A DNA stretch of 64,000 nucleotides, from NCBI RefSeq assembly GCF_002192455.1, contig NZ_CP021744.1, positions 2,882,001-2,946,000 on the forward strand, in the 5' to 3' direction. Under the pieces are notes generated by a model. The model made no database searches, had not been told where the DNA came from, and saw nothing but the letters and a program-made list of their open reading frames with translations. Positions 28,781-38,307 of the stretch are shown in pieces. The position numbers were made by a program, and so were the translations under genes. This stretch comes from Streptomyces albireticuli. Lineage in GTDB: Bacteria; Actinomycetota; Actinomycetes; Streptomycetales; Streptomycetaceae. Within the stretch, counting starts at the first letter, position 1. Every line of letters starts with the position of its first letter.

Positions 28781-30175
28781 ATGACCGACAGCGAGCAGTA
28801 CCGGATCGAGCACGACTCGATGGGTGAGGTCCGGGTCCCGGCCCACGCCAAGTGGCGCGCGCAGACCCAGCGGGCCGTGGAGAACTTCCCGATCAGCGGC
28901 CAGCGGCTGGAGCGCGCGCACATCGCGGCGCTGGCCCGGATCAAGGGGGCGGCCGCCAAGGTCAACGCCGAGCTGGGCGTGGTGGACAAGGACATCGCGG
29001 AGGCCGTCGCCGCCGCGGCCGAGGAGGTCGCGGCGGGCCGCTGGGACGACCACTTCCCCGTCGACGTCTTCCAGACCGGCTCCGGCACGTCCTCGAACAT
29101 GAACACCAACGAGGTCCTCGCCACCCTCGCCACCGAGCGCCTGGGCCGGGACGTGCACCCGAACGACCACGTCAACGCCTCGCAGAGCTCCAACGACGTG
29201 TTCCCGTCCAGCATCCACATCGCCGCCACCGCGGCCGTCACCGGCGATCTGATCCCGGCGCTGGAGCACCTGGCCGCGTCCCTGGAGCGCAAGGCCGAGG
29301 AGTTCTCACAGGTCGTCAAGTCCGGCCGTACGCACCTGATGGACGCCACCCCTGTGACGCTCGGTCAGGAATTCGGCGGCTACGCGGCCCAGGTGCGCTA
29401 CGGCGTGGAGCGGCTGCGTTCCGCCCTGCCCCGGCTGGCCGAACTGCCCCTCGGCGGTACGGCCGTGGGCACCGGCATCAACACCCCGCCCGGCTTCTCC
29501 GGTGCCGTCATCGCCGAGGTGGCCCGCGCCACCGGGCTGCCGCTGACCGAGGCCCGCGACCACTTCGAGGCCCAGGGCGCCCGCGACGGCCTGGTGGAGA
29601 CCAGCGGCCAGCTGCGGACGATCGCGGTGGGCCTCACCAAGATCGCCAACGATCTGCGCTGGATGTCCTCCGGTCCGCGCACCGGTCTGGCCGAGATCAA
29701 TCTCCCCGACCTCCAGCCGGGCTCCTCGATCATGCCCGGCAAGGTCAATCCGGTCGTCCCCGAGGCCGTCCTGATGGTGGCCGCCCAGGTCACCGGGAAC
29801 GACACGACCGTGGCCACGGCGGGCGCGGCCGGGAACTTCGAGCTCAATGTGATGCTCCCGGTGATGGCGAAGAACCTCCTCGAATCGGTGCGGCTGCTCG
29901 CCAACGCCTCCCGGCTGCTCGCCGACCGCACCGTCGACGGCATCACCGCCAACGTCGAGCGCGCCCGCGAGTACGCGGAGTCCTCGCCCTCGGTCGTCAC
30001 CCCGCTCAACCGCTACATCGGCTACGAGGAGGCCGCCAAGGTGGCCAAGAAGTCCCTCGCCGAGCGCAGGACGATCCGCGAGGTCGTCCTGGAGTCGGGC
30101 TACGTCGACCGCGGGCTGCTGACGCGGGAGCAGCTCGACGAGGCACTGGACGTGCTGCGGATGACCCGCCCGTAA
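28781..30175 (+). CDS. fumC: Class II fumarate hydratase
   Basis: The 464-residue oxygen-stable fumarase of the aspartase/fumarase superfamily acts as a homotetramer. The motifs are [52 protein letters not shown] and the signature [12 protein letters not shown]. Catalytic Ser lies in the SSIMPGK loop and the His in THLMDA. The start is ATG 28781 because AGGAGG stands 8 nt upstream; the GTG two codons before would be too close to it. The promoter region is shared with the divergent esterase gene. A GC palindrome after the stop probably ends transcription. Confidence 0.97.
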   Translation: MTDSEQYRIEHDSMGEVRVPAHAKWRAQTQRAVENFPISGQRLERAHIAALARIKGAAAKVNAELGVVDKDIAEAVAAAAEEVAAGRWDDHFPVDVFQTGSGTSSNMNTNEVLATLATERLGRDVHPNDHVNASQSSNDVFPSSIHIAATAAVTGDLIPALEHLAASLERKAEEFSQVVKSGRTHLMDATPVTLGQEFGGYAAQVRYGVERLRSALPRLAELPLGGTAVGTGINTPPGFSGAVIAEVARATGLPLTEARDHFEAQGARDGLVETSGQLRTIAVGLTKIANDLRWMSSGPRTGLAEINLPDLQPGSSIMPGKVNPVVPEAVLMVAAQVTGNDTTVATAGAAGNFELNVMLPVMAKNLLESVRLLANASRLLADRTVDGITANVERAREYAESSPSVVTPLNRYIGYEEAAKVAKKSLAERRTIREVVLESGYVDRGLLTREQLDEALDVLRMTRP

Positions 30176-30186
30176 TCCCTCCGGGC

Positions 30187-30206
30187 CCCGGGGGCGCGCC
30201 CCCGGG
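30187..30206 (+). terminator. GC palindrome after fumC
   Basis: CCCGGGGGCG followed directly by its complement forms a perfect 20-nt palindrome 12 nt after the stop codon; a further GGCGCC-rich stretch follows. Confidence 0.5.
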
Positions 30207-30278
30207 CGCCGGGTCCGGGCGGCGCCCTGGACCGTACCTTTGCGGCGCACGTCACGGCGCATCCCCGTGCCGGGCACC

Positions 30279-30284
30279 TAGGAT
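30279..30284 (+). promoter_or_regulatory. Predicted -10 box of a leaderless promoter (DUF402 gene)
   Basis: TAGGAT starts 12 nt before the ATG at 30291 with no Shine-Dalgarno. Confidence 0.45.
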
Positions 30285-30290
30285 CTGCGC

Positions 30291-30977
30291 ATGACAGCGG
30301 ACACGGTGGACACCACGGGCACGGCCGGCACCGCCCCCTGGGCGCCGGGGGACCATATCCTCTGGCGCTACCGGGGCAACGGCAGCGACCAGGTCCACAT
30401 CTGCCGTCCCGTCACCGTCGTCCAGGACACCGACGAACTCCTGGCCGTGTGGATGGCCCCCGGCACGGACTGCGTCAAGCCGCTGCTGGCCGATGGCACC
30501 CCCATCCACAAGGAGCCGCTCGCCACCCGCTACACCCGTCCGCGCACGACCGTCGTCGACCGCTGGCACGGCACGGGCGTCCTCAAGCTCGCCCGGCCCG
30601 GCGAGGCCTGGTCGGTCTGGCTGTTCTGGGACGCGGGCTGGCGCTTCAAGAACTGGTACGTCAACCTCGAGGAGCCCCTCGCCCGCTGGGCCGGCGGGGT
30701 CGACTCCGAGGACCACTACCTCGACATCGCCGTCTACCCGGACCGCCGTTGGGAGTGGAAGGACGAGGACGAGTTCGCCCAGGCGCAGCGCGTCGGCCTG
30801 ATGCCCGCCGAGCAGGCCGCGCGGGTGCGGGCCGCCGGGCACGACGCCGTCCGGCGGATCGAGGAATGGGCCGCTCCGTTCGCCGCGGGCTGGGAGGACT
30901 GGCGGCCGGATCCCGCCTGGGCCGTGCCGTCCCTGCCGGCCGACTGGGACCGGGTCCCGGTCCGGGTACGGAGCTGA
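30291..30977 (+). CDS. DUF402 domain protein (Ntdp-like)
   Basis: The 228-residue protein has the DUF402 barrel at about 90-190: LKLARPGEAWSVWLFWD, FKNWYVNLEEPLARW, EDHYLDIAVYPDRRWEWKDEDEF, with the conserved acidic pairs DHYLDI and DEDEF that bind metal in nucleoside tri-/diphosphatases of this family. An alpha-helical C-terminus follows. Some DUF402 proteins hydrolyse nucleotides and others bind RNA, so the activity is only likely. The N-terminal 25 residues are Thr/Ala-rich and probably disordered. It appears to be transcribed alone from a leaderless promoter. Confidence 0.85.
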   Translation: MTADTVDTTGTAGTAPWAPGDHILWRYRGNGSDQVHICRPVTVVQDTDELLAVWMAPGTDCVKPLLADGTPIHKEPLATRYTRPRTTVVDRWHGTGVLKLARPGEAWSVWLFWDAGWRFKNWYVNLEEPLARWAGGVDSEDHYLDIAVYPDRRWEWKDEDEFAQAQRVGLMPAEQAARVRAAGHDAVRRIEEWAAPFAAGWEDWRPDPAWAVPSLPADWDRVPVRVRS

Positions 30978-31114
30978 ACCTCCGGAACCGCTTGGCGGGC
31001 CCCCACGGGGCAACCGTAGGATCGGCCTCCGCGATACTGCACAGCAGCACGGCACGAACAGAGCACGGCATGTGACGCACGATCACAGCCGAAGGTCACA
31101 GAGAGGGCGGAGCC

Positions 31115-31789
31115 GTGAGCGGTGACGACCAGCGGGACTACGACGGCTACGCCCGCTTAGGGCTGGACCGCAGTGGTCAGGCCGAGGCCTTCGACAGCAT
31201 CGGCGACCGCTACGACGAGGCGTTCCCGCACAAGGAGGGCCAGCTCGACGCCGGTGCCTGGCTCGCGGCCGAGCTGCCGCCCGGCTCCCGGATCCTCGAC
31301 CTCGGCTGCGGTACGGGCCTGCCGACGGCCCGGCAGCTGAGCGACGCGGGCCATCAGGTCCTCGGCGTCGACATCTCGGCCGGCATGCTCGACCTGGCCC
31401 GCGGCAACGTCCCCAAGGCGGAGTTCCGCCTGGCGGACCTGGCCGACCTGCGGGACGGGCGGCTGGGCGCCTTCGACGGCGTCGCCGCGTTCTTCGCCCT
31501 GCTGATGCTGCCCCGCGCGGAGATCCCGCACGCGCTGCGGATGCTGCACGACCTGCTGAGACCCGGGGGGCTGCTGGCCCTGTCGATGGTCGAGGCCGAC
31601 GTGGACGACTTCGCGATCCCGTTCCTGGGCAACACGATCCGGGTATCCGGATATCTGCGGGAGGAACTGCGCCAGGTCGTGTGCGAAGCGGGTTTCGAGA
31701 TCGCCGGGGAGAACTCGCTGGCGTACGCCCCGGCGAGTACGGACGTACCACCCGAGATCCAGCTCTTCCTCAATCTGCGACGCGCCTGA
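31115..31789 (+). CDS. Class I SAM-dependent methyltransferase with a TTA codon
   Basis: The 224-residue Rossmann-fold methyltransferase has the SAM motif ILDLGCGTGLPTARQL (about residues 60-75), an acidic VDISAGML and the motif VAAFFALLMLP. The substrate is not predictable. Codon 15 is TTA (31157-31159), within GYARLGLD; I found no other in-frame TTA in this window. In Streptomyces TTA needs the bldA tRNA, made mainly late in growth, so translation may be development-dependent. The GTG start has GGGCGGAG upstream. The SpoIIE-type gene starts about 57 nt after it, so they may share a transcript. Confidence 0.88.
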   Translation: MSGDDQRDYDGYARLGLDRSGQAEAFDSIGDRYDEAFPHKEGQLDAGAWLAAELPPGSRILDLGCGTGLPTARQLSDAGHQVLGVDISAGMLDLARGNVPKAEFRLADLADLRDGRLGAFDGVAAFFALLMLPRAEIPHALRMLHDLLRPGGLLALSMVEADVDDFAIPFLGNTIRVSGYLREELRQVVCEAGFEIAGENSLAYAPASTDVPPEIQLFLNLRRA

Positions 31790-31845
31790 CCCACGGTGCG
31801 CCCTCTGCGACTGGGCGTACGGCCCCGACGGATGGAACCCCACGC

Positions 31846-34059
31846 GTGACGGAGCATCCCAACTCCCACGGACGACAGCGGACCGCGGCGGTGCGACAGC
31901 CCGCCCCGCCCGGCACCGTGCCCGGCGTGCCCGCGCCCGTGCCCGGCCCCGACGCCGCCACCGCCCGCCTGCCCCGGCAGCCCGGCGGGGGTGGCGGCTG
32001 CGCCGTGCCCGGCGCCGAGGCCCCGCGCGAGCGGAGCCGCGCCGAGGCGCACCCGGAACCGGCCGGGCGCCCGGGCGGCGACGCCCACGCGGCAGGCCCG
32101 GCACGCGGCGGCCCCGAGCGGACCGGCGGGCCGGACGGTCAGGCCGGCGTCAGCGGGGCCGTGGACGGGGCGGGTGCGGCCGACGGCGCGCCTGGGGCCC
32201 CCGAGGCACCCGCGGCCCCCGGGACCGCCGCAGCGGGCCGTACGCGGCCGGGCGCGGACGGCTCCGGCCCGGGCGGCGCCGACGGTGGCGGGGCAGCCCC
32301 CGCGTCTCCCACGCCCGCCGGGGCCACCGGCGGCGAGCGGCTGCGCTTCGTCGGCGCGGCCACCCGGCGGATCGCGCGCGGCATCGACCTGGACGAGATC
32401 GTGCTCGGCCTGTGCCGGGCCACCGTGCCCACCTTCGCCGACGCGATCCTGGTCTACCTCCGCGACCCGCTGCCGGTGGGCGACGAGCGGCCGGTGGGCC
32501 CCGTCGTGCTGCGGCTGCGCCGCACCGACCAGCTGCCCGAGCACGTGCGCGGCCTGGGCGAGCCGGTCGGCGGCTTCGCCGTGCCCGCGGAGCCGGTCCC
32601 CGACCGCACCGATCCGGCCACCGACCTGGCGGGGGCCGCGGCCGAGCGCTGCGAGGTGCGCATAGGAGGGCCGCTCGCGGAGGTGCTGCGAGGGGTCAGA
32701 CCCGTCTTCGGCGACTCCTCCGCCGCGCGGGCGGCGCTCCCGGAACTGCTGGGCGAGGGCCGGTGCGTCCCGGACCGGCACCGGACGATCCTCGCGCCGC
32801 TGCGCGGCCGGCGCCGGGTGATCGGGGCCGCGGTCTTCATACGCCGCGCCGACCGGCCCGCCTTCGAGGGCGACGACCTGCTGGTCGCGGCGCAGCTGGC
32901 GACGCACACGGCCCTCGGCGTCGACAAGGCGGTGCTCTACGGCCGCGAGGTCTACATCGCGGACGAGCTCCAGCGCACGATGCTCCCCGACTCCCTCCCC
33001 CAGCCGACCGGCGTCCGGCTCGCCAGCCGCTATCTGCCGGCCGCCGAGACCGCCCGGGTGGGCGGTGACTGGTACGACGCCATCCCGCTGCCGGGCAACC
33101 GGGTCGCGCTCGTGGTCGGCGACGTCATGGGCCACTCCATGACCTCCGCCGCGATCATGGGCCAGCTGCGCACCACCGCGCAGACCCTCGCGGGCCTGGA
33201 CCTGCCGCCGGCCGAGGTGCTGCACCACCTGGACGAGCAGGCCCAGCGGCTGGGCTCGGACCGCATGGCCACCTGCCTCTACGCGGTCTACGACCCGGTC
33301 GCGCACCGCATCGTGATCGCCAACGCCGGGCACCCGCCGCCCATCATGCTGCACCGCGGCGGCCGCGCCGAGGTGCTGCGCGTCCCGCCGGGCGCGCCGA
33401 TCGGCGTGGGCGGGGTGGACTTCGAGGCGGTGGAGCTGGACGCGCCGGCCGGGGCGACCCTGCTGCTGTACACCGACGGCCTGGTGGAGTCGCGGATACG
33501 GGACGTGTGGACGGGCATAGAGCAGCTGCGCGAGCGGCTGATCGAGACGGCCCGGCTGACGGGCCCGAACCCGCCGCCGCTGGAGCCGCTGTGCGACGAG
33601 GTGCTCGGCATGCTCGGCCCGGGTGACCGGGACGACGACATCGCCCTGCTCGCGGCCCGCTTCGAGGGGATCGCCCCCAGCGACGTCGCGTACTGGTTCC
33701 TCGACCCCCGGCCGCAGACGGCCCGGCAGGCCCGCCGGCTGGCCCGCCGGGCGCTGACCCGCTGGGGTCTGGAGGAGCTGTCCGACAGCGTGGAGCTGCT
33801 GGTCAGCGAGGTGATCACCAATGCGGTGCGGTACGCCGAACGGCCGATAACGCTGCGGTTGCTCCGGACGGACGTACTGCGCTGCGAGGTCGGCGACGAT
33901 GTGCCCCAGCTGCCCCGGCTGCGTCAGGCCCGGCCCTCGGACGAGGGCGGGCGGGGGCTGTATCTGGTGAACCGGCTGGCCAGGCGGTGGGGGGCGACCC
34001 GGCTCTCCACCGGGAAGGTGGTGTGGTTCGAGCTGGCGCTGCCCGCGCATGCCCGGTGA
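31846..34059 (+). CDS. GAF-SpoIIE phosphatase-HATPase regulator with long disordered N-terminus
   Basis: In this 737-residue protein the first about 160 residues are Pro/Ala/Gly-rich and probably disordered. A GAF domain follows (165-350), then a PP2C/SpoIIE domain (about 375-600; LQRTMLPDSLPQ, RVGGDWYDAI, LVVGDVMGHS, YTDGLVESRI, RDDDIALLAA), then an RsbW-like ATPase (about 620-735; LLVSEVITNAVRYA, DEGGRGLYLVN, GKVVWFEL). It is built like the 862-residue protein at 9.7 kb but without PAS domains. It likely dephosphorylates and/or phosphorylates an anti-anti-sigma protein encoded elsewhere. The GTG start has only a weak ribosome site; the true start in the low-complexity region is uncertain. 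Confidence 0.88.
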   Translation: MTEHPNSHGRQRTAAVRQPAPPGTVPGVPAPVPGPDAATARLPRQPGGGGGCAVPGAEAPRERSRAEAHPEPAGRPGGDAHAAGPARGGPERTGGPDGQAGVSGAVDGAGAADGAPGAPEAPAAPGTAAAGRTRPGADGSGPGGADGGGAAPASPTPAGATGGERLRFVGAATRRIARGIDLDEIVLGLCRATVPTFADAILVYLRDPLPVGDERPVGPVVLRLRRTDQLPEHVRGLGEPVGGFAVPAEPVPDRTDPATDLAGAAAERCEVRIGGPLAEVLRGVRPVFGDSSAARAALPELLGEGRCVPDRHRTILAPLRGRRRVIGAAVFIRRADRPAFEGDDLLVAAQLATHTALGVDKAVLYGREVYIADELQRTMLPDSLPQPTGVRLASRYLPAAETARVGGDWYDAIPLPGNRVALVVGDVMGHSMTSAAIMGQLRTTAQTLAGLDLPPAEVLHHLDEQAQRLGSDRMATCLYAVYDPVAHRIVIANAGHPPPIMLHRGGRAEVLRVPPGAPIGVGGVDFEAVELDAPAGATLLLYTDGLVESRIRDVWTGIEQLRERLIETARLTGPNPPPLEPLCDEVLGMLGPGDRDDDIALLAARFEGIAPSDVAYWFLDPRPQTARQARRLARRALTRWGLEELSDSVELLVSEVITNAVRYAERPITLRLLRTDVLRCEVGDDVPQLPRLRQARPSDEGGRGLYLVNRLARRWGATRLSTGKVVWFELALPAHAR

Positions 34060-34118
34060 GGTCCGGGGCACCTGAGGAGGGTGTCCGGGACGACCCGTTC
34101 GCCCGTACGAGGTGAAAT

Positions 34119-34158
34119 TCTGGACAGTGTCCAGACTCCTGTTGCCGACACGCTGTCG
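34119..34158 (+). promoter_or_regulatory. Paired palindromes in the catalase promoter region
   Basis: TCTGGACA-G-TGTCCAGA (34119-34135) is a perfect 17-bp palindrome. CCGACA-CGC-TGTCGG follows at 34144-34158, so the two centres are 24 bp apart and share TGTC/GACA cores. They lie 73-112 bp before the catalase ATG and are likely operators of an unidentified repressor. Confidence 0.6.
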
Positions 34159-34230
34159 GCGGAGTTCACTGGCTCGGGTGAGGGCGGCACGGACGCGCCC
34201 TCACCCATCCCCCGTTCCGGGAGGCGTCCC

Positions 34231-35694
34231 ATGACCGACTCGGCGCAGCAGACTCCTTACACCACGAACAACGCGGGAATCCCGGTGGAGAGCGACGAGC
34301 ACTCGCTCACCATCGGTGACACCGGTCCCATCCTGCTCCAGGATCACTACCTGATCGAGAAGATGGCCCAGTTCAACCGGGAACGGGTCCCCGAGCGGGT
34401 GGTGCACGCCAAGGGCGGCGGCGCCTACGGCTTCTTCGAGGTCACCAACGACGTCAGCCAGTTCACCAAGGCGGACCTCTTCCAGCCCGGGAAGCGCTGC
34501 GAGATGCTGGCCCGCTTCTCGACGGTCGCGGGGGAACAGGGCAGCCCCGACACCTGGCGCGACCCGCGCGGCTTCGCCCTGAAGTTCTACACCGAACACG
34601 GCAACTACGACCTGGTCGGCAACAACACCCCGGTCTTCTTCGTCCGGGACCCGCAGAAGTTCCAGGACTTCATCCGCAGCCAGAAGCGCCACCCGCGGAC
34701 CGGCCTGCGCAACAACGACATGCAGTGGGACTTCTGGACGCTGTCGCCGGAGTCGGCGCACCAGGTCACCTGGCTGATGGGCGACCGCGGCATCCCGAAG
34801 ACCTGGCGCCACATGAACGGCTACAGCTCGCACACCTACATGTGGGTGAACGGCGGCGGTGAGCGGTTCTGGGTGAAGTACCACATCAAGACCGACCAGG
34901 GCATCGACTTCCTCACCCAGGCGGAGGCGGACGAGCTGGCGGGCTCGGACGCCGACAAGCACCGCCGGGACCTCTACGAGTCCATCGAGAGCGGGAACGC
35001 CCCCTCCTGGACGATGCACGTCCAGATCATGCCCTTCGAGGACGCGGCGGACTACCGCTTCAACCCCTTCGACCTGACGAAGGTGTGGCCGCACGGCGAC
35101 TACCCGCTGATCGAGGTCGGCCGGATGACGCTGGACAGGAACCCCGAGGACTTCTTCATCCACATCGAGCAGGCCGCGTTCGAGCCGTCCAACCTGGTGC
35201 CGGGCATCGGGCCGTCCCCGGACAAGATGCTGCTCGGGCGGCTCTTCTCCTACCCGGACACCCACCGCTACCGCATCGGCCCGAACTACGCGCAGCTGCC
35301 GCCGAACCGGCCGCACTCCCCGGTGTACTCCTACGCCAAGGACGGCCCGATGCGCTACGAGCCGTCCCGTACGGGCGCGGTGTACGCCCCGAACTCCCAC
35401 GGCGGTCCGGCCGCGGACTACGGGCGCTTCGGCGACCCGGCGGGCTGGGCGGCGGCGGGCGAGATGGTCCGCGAGGCGTACAAGCTGCACCGCGAGGACG
35501 ACGACTGGGGCCAGCCGGGCACGCTGGTCCGCCAGGTCATGGACGACGCCGCGCGCGACCGGCTGGTGGGCAACGTCTCCGGCCATCTGAAGCAGGGCGT
35601 CAGCAGGCCCGTCCTCGACCGGGCGTTCCAGTACTGGCGCAACATCGACAAGAAGATCGGCGACCGGATCGCCACCGAGGTCAACGGCGGCTGA
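34231..35694 (+). CDS. katA: Haem catalase (monofunctional, small subunit)
   Basis: The 487-residue cytosolic enzyme splits hydrogen peroxide to water and oxygen. Active-site His59 is in [12 protein letters not shown], the distal Asn is in [13 protein letters not shown], and the proximal haem Tyr (about 341) is in [15 protein letters not shown], all in place. The length is that of small-subunit catalases without the C-terminal flavodoxin domain. The start is the ATG of [16 protein letters not shown], preceded by GGGAGG. The leader holds two palindromes. With OxyR-AhpCD 8 kb away it forms a local peroxide-defence neighbourhood, but no Fur-like CatR gene is next to it as in some streptomycetes. 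Confidence 0.96.
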   Translation: MTDSAQQTPYTTNNAGIPVESDEHSLTIGDTGPILLQDHYLIEKMAQFNRERVPERVVHAKGGGAYGFFEVTNDVSQFTKADLFQPGKRCEMLARFSTVAGEQGSPDTWRDPRGFALKFYTEHGNYDLVGNNTPVFFVRDPQKFQDFIRSQKRHPRTGLRNNDMQWDFWTLSPESAHQVTWLMGDRGIPKTWRHMNGYSSHTYMWVNGGGERFWVKYHIKTDQGIDFLTQAEADELAGSDADKHRRDLYESIESGNAPSWTMHVQIMPFEDAADYRFNPFDLTKVWPHGDYPLIEVGRMTLDRNPEDFFIHIEQAAFEPSNLVPGIGPSPDKMLLGRLFSYPDTHRYRIGPNYAQLPPNRPHSPVYSYAKDGPMRYEPSRTGAVYAPNSHGGPAADYGRFGDPAGWAAAGEMVREAYKLHREDDDWGQPGTLVRQVMDDAARDRLVGNVSGHLKQGVSRPVLDRAFQYWRNIDKKIGDRIATEVNGG

Positions 35695-35708
35695 GCCCGG
35701 GACCGCGA

Positions 35709-35755
35709 AAGGACGGCCGCCCGCCGCGCTTCTCGCGCGGCGGGCGGCCGTCCTT
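35709..35755. terminator. Bidirectional terminator between catalase and PBP genes
   Basis: Arms of 20 bp (AAGGACGGCCGCCCGCCGCG and its complement) flank a 7-nt loop between two convergent genes, with AAA and TT at the edges. Confidence 0.85.
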
Positions 35756-35775
35756 CGGGTCCGGTGCGGGCCGGG

Positions 35776-38046
35776 TCAGTCCTTCGGGTCCACGCGCCCG
35801 CCGTTGGGCACCGTCCCGCCGTCGGCACCGCCGCCGCCCGTGCTGGGCGAGGGCTTGTTCGACGGGGTGGGCGGCTTCGGCGGCTTCGCGGACTGCGAGG
35901 CCGGCGGGGGCGACGGCTGCTGCGACGGCGGCTTGGAGGAACCGCCCGGGGACGGCGACTGCGACTGCCGCGAGGGCGTCGCCGACGGCGTGTGCGAGGG
36001 CTGCGTGGAGGGCTGCGAGGAGGCCGGCGGCGCGGGCGGCGGGGGCACCACGGCCGCCTCGTCCGTCTCCAGGTCGAACTCGGTGTCGCCGTCCGCGGCC
36101 TCACCCATGTAGTCGGCCCAGATCTCGGCCGGGTAGCCACCACCGTTGATACGGCCGTCGTGGCCGCCGGTGTTGGTCAACGGTACCTGCTTGCCGCCGG
36201 GGCCCTCACCGAACATGCCGACCGTGGTCACCAGACCGGGGGTGTAGCCCGCGAACCACGCCGACTTGTTGTCGTCGGAGGTGCCGGTCTTGCCCGCCAC
36301 CGCGTACGTCGCGTTCTGCACGACCTTGGCCGTACCGTCGTTGACCACGCCCTTGAGGATCTGGGTCACGTTGTCGGCGTTGGTGCGGTCGAGGACCTGG
36401 CTGCCGATCGGGTCGGGCATGTCCAGCTTCTGGCCGCCGTTGCGGGTGACCGAGGCGACGAGGGTCGGGGTGACCTTCTTGCCGTGGTTGGCGAGGGTCG
36501 CGTAGGCACCGGCCATCCGGAGGGGGCTCGCGCCCATGGAGCCCAGCGACATGGCGGGCACCTCCTCGAAGTTGCCGGCCTTGCCGTTCATGCCCATGTC
36601 GACGGCGGTCTTCTTGACCTTGGCGAGGCCCACGTCGACGGCCATCTGCGCGAACGCGGAGTTGATGGACTTGTTCATCGACTCCTGGACCGTCACCGGG
36701 CCGTAGCTGACGTCGTCCTCGTTCTCCGGGGCGAAGGCCGTGTCACCGCCGCGGACGGGCCGCTTGCTGGTGCCGTCGTAGATCGTGCCGGCCGTGATGC
36801 GCTGGCCGTTCTCGTTCTTGGCCTCGTTCTGCAACGCGGAGGCGAAGATCAGCGGCTTGAAGGTGGAGGCCGGCTGGTAGTCCTCGCGGGTGGCGTTGTT
36901 GCTGAAGTGCTTGAGGTAGTCCTGGCCGCCGTAGAGGGCCACGACCCTGCCGGTCTTGCGGTCCACCGAGGCGGCGCCGACCTGGGCATAGGCGTCGACC
37001 TTGCGGGCCTGGGGATCCAGCTTGCGGGTCACCTGCTGGTGGACCGCCTTCTCCAGCTCCTTCTGCTTCGTCGGGTCGATGCTGAGCGTGATGGTCCAGC
37101 CGCCGGCCGCCAGGTCGCTCTCGCTGCGGCCCTGGGCGCGCAGCACCCGCTCGATCTCCTGCTCCGCCGCCTTGACGAGGTAGCCGTTCTGACCGCTCAT
37201 GCCCTTCGGGGGCTTGGGGTCCTTCGGCACCTCGAACTTCATGTCCTTGCGCTTGTCCGCGGTGAGCCACTTCATCTCGACCATCTTGTCGAGGACGTAG
37301 TTCCAGCGGTTCTGGGCGTTCTTCTTGCCGTCGTCGGTCGCGACGGTCCAGTCGTACTGGCTCGGGGCCTGGAGCAACGCGGCCAGGTAGGCGCCCTCTT
37401 CGAGGGTGAGCTTGTCGACGTCCTTCTGGTAGTACGCGCGGGAGGCGGCCTGGATGCCGTAGGCGTTCCGGCCGTAGTAACTGGTGTTCAGGTACCCGGC
37501 GAGGATGTCCTTCTTGTCGAACTTCTGCTGCACCTTGAGCGAGATGATCAGTTCCTTCACCTTGCGGGTGACGGTCTGTTCCTGGCTCAGGTAGGAGTTC
37601 TTGACGTACTGCTGGGTGATGGTCGAGCCACCCTGCTTGCCGCGGCCCATCACGGTGTTGAGGATGCCTCGGGCGGTGCCCTTGACGTCGACACCGGGGT
37701 CGGTCCAGAAGTTCTTGTTCTCCGCCGCGACGACGGCGTTCTGGATGTTCTTGGGAATCTTGTCCAGCGGGACTTCCTCACGGTTGACCTGGCCCGTACG
37801 GGCCACCACCGTGCCGTTGCTGAGCTTGTAGATGTTGCTCTGCAACTTCGTCGCCGTCTTGCTGTCGGGGACGTCGACGTACAGATAGAGCGCCACGAAG
37901 GCGCCCGCACCGAGAGCGATCAGACCCACGAAGTAGGCGAGCAGCTTCTTCCACGTGAAGAAGCGGCGTATGCCTGTCTTCTTGGGCTTCTTGCCCTTCG
38001 TTGTGCGGGTGCTGTTCTGCGCCCGTCGCGCTTCCGCTCGGCCCAT
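35776..38046 (-). CDS. Class A penicillin-binding protein (glycosyltransferase/transpeptidase)
   Basis: The 756-residue bifunctional peptidoglycan synthase has a basic cytoplasmic start, then one membrane anchor (about 32-53; LLAYFVGLIALGAGAFVALYL). The glycosyltransferase (GT51) domain at about 75-250 has VVAAENKNFWTDPGVD, GGSTITQQYVKN and KVKELIISLKVQ. The transpeptidase domain is at about 340-620, with the active-site Ser in STFKPL, SMNKS (SXN) and KTGTSDD (KTG). The Pro/Ser/Gln-rich C-terminal tail (from about 665) is disordered. The start is ATG 38046; GTG 38085 is possible. It is the only cell-wall polymerase here; UppS supplies the lipid carrier precursor. Confidence 0.93.
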   Translation of the reverse strand: MGRAEARRAQNSTRTTKGKKPKKTGIRRFFTWKKLLAYFVGLIALGAGAFVALYLYVDVPDSKTATKLQSNIYKLSNGTVVARTGQVNREEVPLDKIPKNIQNAVVAAENKNFWTDPGVDVKGTARGILNTVMGRGKQGGSTITQQYVKNSYLSQEQTVTRKVKELIISLKVQQKFDKKDILAGYLNTSYYGRNAYGIQAASRAYYQKDVDKLTLEEGAYLAALLQAPSQYDWTVATDDGKKNAQNRWNYVLDKMVEMKWLTADKRKDMKFEVPKDPKPPKGMSGQNGYLVKAAEQEIERVLRAQGRSESDLAAGGWTITLSIDPTKQKELEKAVHQQVTRKLDPQARKVDAYAQVGAASVDRKTGRVVALYGGQDYLKHFSNNATREDYQPASTFKPLIFASALQNEAKNENGQRITAGTIYDGTSKRPVRGGDTAFAPENEDDVSYGPVTVQESMNKSINSAFAQMAVDVGLAKVKKTAVDMGMNGKAGNFEEVPAMSLGSMGASPLRMAGAYATLANHGKKVTPTLVASVTRNGGQKLDMPDPIGSQVLDRTNADNVTQILKGVVNDGTAKVVQNATYAVAGKTGTSDDNKSAWFAGYTPGLVTTVGMFGEGPGGKQVPLTNTGGHDGRINGGGYPAEIWADYMGEAADGDTEFDLETDEAAVVPPPPAPPASSQPSTQPSHTPSATPSRQSQSPSPGGSSKPPSQQPSPPPASQSAKPPKPPTPSNKPSPSTGGGGADGGTVPNGGRVDPKD

Positions 38047-38307
38047 CTCTCCCGTAGCTCCACTCTGTCCGCCCCCAACCCAGCTCACGAAGCTAACACC
38101 GCAACTGTCACCAAACGCCCATCGATCAAGGCTTTGACGCACGTGACATACAGCACCCCGGATGGCGGGAACCGGGTACGGCGCAGCGCGGAAAACCGTA
38201 CAGGGCGATAATGTGCTATCACTTTGCTAGACAGCCGAGGGGGCGCGCCGACCGACGCGCGGCCCGTCGGACACGCGTGAAATCAGCGAGGAACCAGGGG
38301 GATCGCC

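Noticed and set aside
28672-29349. Upstream extension of the GDSL esterase frame to 731 residues
   Set aside because: The extension is antisense to fumC; the true start at 28671 has a good ribosome site and opens a signal peptide.
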